A stretch of DNA of 45,885 bases. Source: an uncultured Psychrobacillus sp. GTDB taxonomy: Bacteria; Bacillota; Bacilli; Bacillales_A; Planococcaceae. The stretch is from positions 1 to 45,885 of the forward strand of contig CAKQHO010000016.1 in assembly GCA_934234185.1 (NCBI GenBank), in the 5' to 3' direction. Shown in pieces: positions 41,241-45,885 of this stretch. The position numbers and the translations under genes were made by a program. The notes under the pieces were generated by a model, which worked only from the letters and a program-made list of their open reading frames with translations, did no database searches and was not told the origin of the DNA. Numbering within the stretch: position 1 is the first letter of the stretch; every line of letters starts with the position of its first letter.

Positions 41241-41363
41241 AGCGCCTGTTCTGCCCCGACAAGCAAATAGGAAACGTACACACGGAAGGAAAACTAAGAA
41301 CGTCACATCGTGTGACAACGTTTTCCTGATCAACATCCTTTTGGACCTCGGGGGCAAGGCGCT
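41241..41363. repeat. GC-rich nested hairpin repeat inside the purine operon
   Basis: Terminal arms AGCGCCT (41241-41247) and AGGCGCT (41357-41363) are extended by TGCCCCGA (41252-41259) with TCGGGGGCA (41348-41356). They enclose an inner hairpin GGAAAAC (41288-41294) / GTTTTCC (41320-41326), which contains GTCACA (41302-41307) / TGTGAC (41311-41316). It is more GC-rich than its surroundings. The end AGCGCCTGTTCTGCCCCGAC recalls, from memory, a dispersed repeat common between genes of Bacillales. It is probably a REP/MITE-like element rather than a gene. Confidence 0.75.
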
Positions 41364-41382
41364 AAATATGCTTCCTTCTTTT

Positions 41383-41405
41383 AAAAAAGCCGGTGTTCTA
41401 CCGAC
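41383..41405 (-). terminator. Terminator-like hairpin directly after purN
   Basis: A 6-bp stem (41389-41394 with 41400-41405; one G-U pair in the RNA) has a 5-base loop and is followed by six U residues on the minus strand. The purN stop codon (41398-41400) lies within it. It could cut transcription before purH-purD. Confidence 0.72.
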
Positions 41406-41970
41406 TCCATAAATGCTGTAACGTTTTTGGATAAAGATCATGCTCTATCGCATGGATTCTTTTCTCTGTCTCTTCCCTATTACCTTCAATCACATCCACT
41501 GCTTGCTGAGCCAATATTAGTCCAGTATCCATCCCACTATCGACAATGTGGACAGTAACACCTGTAACCTTGACCCCATGGATTAGTGCTTGGCCAATCG
41601 CATCCTTCCCAGGAAAGGATGGTAGCAAGGATGGATGAATGTTAGTAATACGATTTTCGAAGGCAGTTAATAAAACCTCACCTATTAATCGCATATAGCC
41701 AGCAAGAACAATCCATTCAATCTCCAACTCCATGAGTTTTTCAAGAATGGCCCGCTCATAATCTGTCTTAGACATGAAAGAAGAAGGAGGGATAGCAAGC
41801 GTTGCTATTCCCGCTTTTTTTGCTCTTTTCAACACATATGCTTCCGGTTTATCGGAAACTACTAAAGCCAATTTACCGACAAGCATCCCATTATCTACTG
41901 CCTCATGGATTGCTTGAAAATTACTGCCACTCCCAGAAGCAAACACTGCGAATTTTGGTCCCCGACTCAT
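41398..41970 (-). CDS. purN: Phosphoribosylglycinamide formyltransferase
   Basis: The 190-residue enzyme uses 10-formyl-tetrahydrofolate to formylate GAR in step three of purine synthesis. It has KFAVFASGSGSNFQAIHEAV at the N-terminus and the catalytic Asn-His-Asp set in NIHPSLLPSFPGKDAIGQAL and VHIVDSGMDTGLIL. Its ATG overlaps the purM stop (ATGA). The reading frame ends inside a terminator hairpin. Confidence 0.96.
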   Translation of the reverse strand: MSRGPKFAVFASGSGSNFQAIHEAVDNGMLVGKLALVVSDKPEAYVLKRAKKAGIATLAIPPSSFMSKTDYERAILEKLMELEIEWIVLAGYMRLIGEVLLTAFENRITNIHPSLLPSFPGKDAIGQALIHGVKVTGVTVHIVDSGMDTGLILAQQAVDVIEGNREETEKRIHAIEHDLYPKTLQHLWSR

Positions 41971-43025
41971 TTAGTAAGACTCCCATCATGAGCGCCGTTA
42001 AATACTACCCCTTCTCCTGTAATCACGCGACCAATTGTATATGCTTTTTCTCCATTAGCTTCAGCGATAGCAATTGCTCTTTCCGCTTCCTTCTGAGGAA
42101 GTGCTAGTACAAAGCCGATGCCCATATTAAAGACGTTATATAAATCTCTATCTGTTAGCTCGCCTTTTTCCTTTAAAAAATTAAATATCGGAAGTACATC
42201 CCATGATCCCAAATCGACTTCCACTGCCAATCCCTCAGGCATCATACGCGGAAGATTCTCATAAAAACCGCCACCTGTGACATGTGCCATCCCATGAATG
42301 TCCAGCTTCTCGTGCATTTCCAGTACAGGCTTAGCATAAATCTTCGTTGGGGTTAATAGTGCTTGGCCAATTTCTCCCAGCTCTTCGTATCCCTCAACGA
42401 CATTGTTTGGTGTCATTTCGTGCTCTTCAAATACTATTTTACGAACAAGAGAATAGCCGTTGGAATGAATACCGCTAGAGGCTAATCCTACTAGTATATC
42501 TCCTTCTTGGATACTTGCTCCTGTAACGATTTTTGATTTTTCACATACGCCTACGGCAAAGCCTGCTAAGTCATACTCGTCCTCTTCATAGAGGCCAGGC
42601 ATCTCCGCTGTTTCTCCACCAATTAATGCAGCTCCCGATTGAACACAGCCATCGGCTACCCCTTTGACAATTTGCTCAATGCGAGCAGGTACTGCTTTTC
42701 CAACCGCTACATAATCCAAGAAGAATAAAGGTTCTGCCCCCTGTGCTACTATATCGTTCACACACATGGCAACACAGTCCACACCTATTGTGTCATGCTT
42801 ATCTGTCATAAAAGCCAACTTGAGCTTTGTTCCCACACCATCTGTTCCGGAAATTAATACAGGCTCCTTATAGTTTAAGGAAGACAAATCGAACATGCCT
42901 CCAAAACCACCAAAAGTACCCAAGATACCTTTTCTAGCCGTACGTTCGACATGTGTTTTCATACGTTCTACTGCTTCATAGCCGGCCTCGATATTTACTC
43001 CAGCCTTTTCATATGCTTTTGACAC
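41967..43025 (-). CDS. purM: Phosphoribosylformylglycinamidine cyclo-ligase
   Basis: The 352-residue AIR synthase closes the imidazole ring of FGAM using ATP. Family motifs are LISGTDGVGTKLKLAFMTDK, GVDCVAMCVNDIVAQGAEPL, ALIGGETAEMPGLYEEDEYD and HVTGGGFYENLPRM. The start codon is GTG with AGGGGG upstream. It lies 12 bases after purF and overlaps purN by 4 bases, in the standard purL-F-M-N order. Confidence 0.97.
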   Translation of the reverse strand: MSKAYEKAGVNIEAGYEAVERMKTHVERTARKGILGTFGGFGGMFDLSSLNYKEPVLISGTDGVGTKLKLAFMTDKHDTIGVDCVAMCVNDIVAQGAEPLFFLDYVAVGKAVPARIEQIVKGVADGCVQSGAALIGGETAEMPGLYEEDEYDLAGFAVGVCEKSKIVTGASIQEGDILVGLASSGIHSNGYSLVRKIVFEEHEMTPNNVVEGYEELGEIGQALLTPTKIYAKPVLEMHEKLDIHGMAHVTGGGFYENLPRMMPEGLAVEVDLGSWDVLPIFNFLKEKGELTDRDLYNVFNMGIGFVLALPQKEAERAIAIAEANGEKAYTIGRVITGEGVVFNGAHDGSLTK

Positions 43026-43037
43026 TATAAAATCCCC

Positions 43038-44459
43038 CTATCGAACAAGCTCTTTCTCATGTGGTAATTTCGTATCTGGGAAAATATCAGTTGGATACTC
43101 TCCAGTAAAACAAGCCAAGCAATGCCCACAATTCTTTTCTCCCTGAGGTCTCCCAATCGCTTCCACCATTCCTTCTACAGATAAGAATGATAGAGAATCT
43201 GCTCCTATAAGGGTGCACATTTCATCAATACTGTTATTTGCGGCAATTAACTCGGAATCAGTACTAATATCAATTCCATAAAAGCATGGATTTTTAAGAG
43301 GAGGTGAGCTAATTACTACATGTACTTCCTTCGCACCAGCATCCTTCAGCATGTTCACAATCCTTCTAGATGTTGTTCCTCGAACGATTGAATCATCGAC
43401 CATGACCACTCGCTTTCCTTTTACTACCTGACGTACCGGTGAAAGCTTCATCTTCACACCGCGCTCTCGCAAATCCTGAGAAGGCTGTATAAATGTTCTA
43501 CCTACATATCGGTTTTTAATTAGACCTAATTCATACGGAATACCAGTTGCCTCTGAAAATCCAATTGCAGCAGATATACTGGAATCAGGCACACCTGTCA
43601 CTACATCAGCTTCTATTTGAATTTCTTTAGCCAGCTGCTTCCCAAGTCGCTTTCTCGCCATATGAATGTTGATACCATCAATATCTGAGTCTGGACGAGA
43701 GAAATACACGTATTCCATTGTACAAATAGCACGATCCTTCTTCTCCACATAGCGCTCTGAACGACAACCCTTATCATTGATAATTAAAAGCTCTCCTGGT
43801 TCAATCGAGCGAATCAGCTCTGCACCAATTAGATCGAAGGCACTTGTCTCTGAAGCTACTACCCAAGCACCATCTAATTGTCCTAGGGAGAGAGGACGCA
43901 TTCCCTGTGGATCCTGAGCAACAAGCATTCCATCCTCAGTTAGGATTATGAAGGCAAATGCCCCTTCGATTAATCGGAGCGCTTGCTTTGCACGCTCTTC
44001 AAAGGATGGAAGCTTACTCTTCTTTAATAAATGTGCGAGCACTTCAGTATCTGATGTGGTTTGAAAAATACTACCCTGTTGCTCAAGGTTTCGCTTCAGG
44101 CGTGTTGCGTTAACAATATTTCCATTATGAGCAACAGCAAGACTGCCAGTAGTAGAGTTAAAGAGTAATGGCTGCACATTTTCCAGTCCTGAGCCACCAG
44201 CTGTAGCGTATCGAACATGTGCAATAGCTGCATGTCCATCTAATAGCTCAAGCTTCCCATTAGCGAAAACATCATTTACCAGACCTTCACCTTTTACTGC
44301 ACGTAGATGCTTACCATCTGTTACGACAATTCCAGCACCCTCCTGCCCTCTGTGTTGCAGTGCATGTAATCCATAATAGCTCATCGCACCCGGCTGGGGA
44401 TGACCCCATATACCGAATACGCCACATTCTTCGTTTAAGCCTCTGAGTTCAGCAAGCAT
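43038..44459 (-). CDS. purF: Amidophosphoribosyltransferase
   Basis: This 473-residue enzyme makes phosphoribosylamine from PRPP and glutamine, the committed step. A short propeptide, MLAELRGLNEE, precedes the catalytic Cys12 of the Ntn glutaminase domain (CGVFGIWGHP). The PRPP loop VVMVDDSIVRGTTSRRIVNM is intact, and GEKNCGHCLACFTGEYPTD carries the Fe-S cysteines of the Bacillus type. I start at ATG 44457-44459 with AAGGGAG upstream; an ATG 18 bases earlier has no site. The start overlaps the purL end by 25 bases, as is usual. Confidence 0.96.
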   Translation of the reverse strand: MLAELRGLNEECGVFGIWGHPQPGAMSYYGLHALQHRGQEGAGIVVTDGKHLRAVKGEGLVNDVFANGKLELLDGHAAIAHVRYATAGGSGLENVQPLLFNSTTGSLAVAHNGNIVNATRLKRNLEQQGSIFQTTSDTEVLAHLLKKSKLPSFEERAKQALRLIEGAFAFIILTEDGMLVAQDPQGMRPLSLGQLDGAWVVASETSAFDLIGAELIRSIEPGELLIINDKGCRSERYVEKKDRAICTMEYVYFSRPDSDIDGINIHMARKRLGKQLAKEIQIEADVVTGVPDSSISAAIGFSEATGIPYELGLIKNRYVGRTFIQPSQDLRERGVKMKLSPVRQVVKGKRVVMVDDSIVRGTTSRRIVNMLKDAGAKEVHVVISSPPLKNPCFYGIDISTDSELIAANNSIDEMCTLIGADSLSFLSVEGMVEAIGRPQGEKNCGHCLACFTGEYPTDIFPDTKLPHEKELVR

Positions 44460-45885
44460 GGTATAGCTCCCTTCCAAGCAGAACGGAATTCATTAACGGA
44501 ACCACTAATCCATTCGGCTCCGTCATTAGTAGAAATGATAATGTTATTTGAATTTGTAACGTGTCCAATTTTGACTGCATCTGAGATGATTGCTTCAAAT
44601 TCTGCTACATTCTCTGGTTTTACTGTTAGAAGAAAACGAGATTGCGTTTCGCTGAATAAAGTAGATATCGCAGACCCTTCTAGCTTCACTTCTATCCCAA
44701 GACCATTAGCTCCAAAAGTCTTTTCAGCTAATGCCACTGCAAGCCCACCTTCTGCTATATCGTGTGCAGATTGTACAACTCCTGCGTGAATTGCTTTCAA
44801 AACAGCATGCTGTCGTACTGCTTCTACCTCTAAATCAATAGAAGGAGCCTTCCCAAAGATTCTTTTTTCCACAAGCTTTTGTAATTCTGATCCACCAAAT
44901 TCTGTCTTTGTTTCACCAATTAGATAGATTATATCTCCTGCCTGTTTCACTTCTTGTGTCGTTACATAGGAAAGGTCCTCTACAAGTCCGACCATACCAA
45001 TTGTTGGAGTAGGATAAACAGCACTTCCGCTTCGCTCGTTATATAACGATACGTTTCCTCCGATTACTGGGGAATCTAAAGCAAGACATGCGGCAGATAT
45101 CCCTTCAGCAGATTGATCCAGCTGCCAGAAAATTTCTGGGTTTTCTGGATTTCCAAAGTTCAAGCAATCTGTGATAGCAAGTGGCTTTGCGCCAGAGCAA
45201 ACGACATTTCTAGCTGCCTCTGCGACTGCAATTTTCCCACCAGTCACTGGGTCTAAATAGATGTAGCGAGAGTTACAATCTGTTGTCATTGCAAGTCCTT
45301 TATTCGTTCCACGTACTCGCACTACTGCAGCATCTGATCCAGGGGTAACTACTGTACTCGTACGAACCTGATAGTCGTATTGATCATACACCCATTCCTT
45401 TGACGCAATGGTTGGCTGCTGTAATAACTGAAGAAGTATTTCTTTATAATCGGAAATCCTTGGCTCTTTATTATCCATTGCCTGATATTCTTCAAAGTAA
45501 GCCGGTACTTTTGACGGTTTGTGATAAACAGGAGCTTCCTCTGCTAGTGCGTCTGCTGGAACCTCTGCCACTACCTCTCCTTTATGAAGAAGACGAAGCA
45601 TTTTATCATTTGTTACTGTGCCAACTGCCACACAGTCTAGTCCGTACTTTTCAAAGATTTGGACAATTTCAGCTTCACGACCCCTTTTTACGACAATCAG
45701 CATACGTTCCTGAGACTCTGAAAGCATCATTTCATATGGAGTCATTCCTGTTTCACGCTGTGGCACTAAGTCGAGATTCATCTCTACCCCGTATCCTGCC
45801 TTCGATGCCATTTCGGCTGAAGAGGAAGTAAGACCTGCAGCACCCATGTCCTGAATACCAATAATTGCATCTGATTTAATAACCT
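44435..45885 (-). CDS. purL: Phosphoribosylformylglycinamidine synthase subunit PurL, N-terminus beyond window
   Basis: About 483 C-terminal residues are visible. The frame stays open to the window edge (VIKSDAIIGIQDMGAAGLTS at the visible start), so the true start lies beyond 45885; family length is about 740. Motifs include MLSESQERMLIVVKRGREAE, MTTDCNSRYIYLDPVTGGK, VCSGAKPLAITDCLNFGNPE and SAHDIAEGGLAVALAEK. With PurQ and PurS it converts FGAR to FGAM using ATP and glutamine-derived ammonia. It overlaps purF by 25 bases. Confidence 0.96.
   Translation of the reverse strand, partial: VIKSDAIIGIQDMGAAGLTSSSAEMASKAGYGVEMNLDLVPQRETGMTPYEMMLSESQERMLIVVKRGREAEIVQIFEKYGLDCVAVGTVTNDKMLRLLHKGEVVAEVPADALAEEAPVYHKPSKVPAYFEEYQAMDNKEPRISDYKEILLQLLQQPTIASKEWVYDQYDYQVRTSTVVTPGSDAAVVRVRGTNKGLAMTTDCNSRYIYLDPVTGGKIAVAEAARNVVCSGAKPLAITDCLNFGNPENPEIFWQLDQSAEGISAACLALDSPVIGGNVSLYNERSGSAVYPTPTIGMVGLVEDLSYVTTQEVKQAGDIIYLIGETKTEFGGSELQKLVEKRIFGKAPSIDLEVEAVRQHAVLKAIHAGVVQSAHDIAEGGLAVALAEKTFGANGLGIEVKLEGSAISTLFSETQSRFLLTVKPENVAEFEAIISDAVKIGHVTNSNNIIISTNDGAEWISGSVNEFRSAWKGAIPCLLNSEA

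Noticed and set aside
41190..41441. Minus-strand open frame spanning the hairpin repeat between purN and purH
   Set aside because: It overlaps both pur genes in another frame and translates repeat DNA; no homology or ribosome site seen.
1..45885. CRISPR arrays, tRNA/rRNA genes, phage or intact insertion sequences
   Set aside because: No regularly spaced repeats, no tRNA-like cloverleaf with a CCA-type end, and no transposase, integrase or capsid-like product was recognised on reading through.

Overview
The window reads as a chromosome segment from a low-GC Gram-positive bacterium of the Bacillales, most likely a Planococcaceae/Bacillaceae member near Psychrobacillus or Lysinibacillus. This is an inference from gene order (pur operon - yerA/yerB/yerC - pcrB-pcrA-ligA - camS - gatCAB - dgkB - rlmCD, the Bacillus subtilis yer-region order), strong AGGAGG-type ribosome sites, frequent TTG/GTG starts, and a cydABS-type cytochrome bd operon. 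All genes but one lie on the minus strand, so transcription runs from high to low coordinates.

Layout from right to left. 38.4-45.9 kb holds the distal purine operon: purL (cut by the window edge), purF, purM, purN, then a terminator and a GC-rich hairpin repeat, then purH and purD. 34.7-37.8 kb holds yerA (adenine-deaminase-like), yerB (DUF3048 lipoprotein) and yerC (TrpR-like regulator). 25.1-34.6 kb holds pcrB, pcrA, ligA, camS and gatC-gatA-gatB.

Between gatB and dgkB, which lie close together in B. subtilis, sits an AT-rich accessory block (about 11.4-25.1 kb) for sugar-acid catabolism. It contains a DgoD galactonate dehydratase, a tripartite TRAP transporter (dctP-dctQ-dctM), a very long IlvD/Edd dehydratase, an IclR regulator, an FAH-family 2-keto-3-deoxy-acid dehydratase, an aldehyde dehydrogenase of the 2-oxoglutarate-semialdehyde type, a DHDPS-family aldolase/dehydratase, a TIM-barrel protein of uncertain function and a D-2-hydroxyacid dehydrogenase. 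No sugar-acid kinase is present, so the set suggests non-phosphorylative routes to 2-oxoglutarate and/or pyruvate. Both transcription units start behind a perfect CcpA cre match and share a 15-bp palindrome, a candidate operator for the IclR protein.

5.2-11.4 kb carries a thioredoxin-like gene, dgkB, the cytochrome bd operon (a 31-residue membrane micro-ORF, cydA, cydB and the 34-residue cydS), a small unknown gene and rlmCD. 1-5 kb is a flexible zone: a partial TPR protein, an AraC regulator divergent from a DUF4386 membrane protein, a quinone-oxidoreductase gene broken by loss of one TA dinucleotide, and an SDR protein. This zone is bounded on the left by a decayed copy of the rlmCD 3' end and its terminator.

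No tRNA, rRNA, CRISPR array, intact insertion sequence or phage gene was recognised. The strongest leads are the sugar-acid island with its shared operator/cre logic, the unannotated bd-operon micro-ORF, the duplicated rlmCD end, and the terminator plus repeat inside the purine operon.
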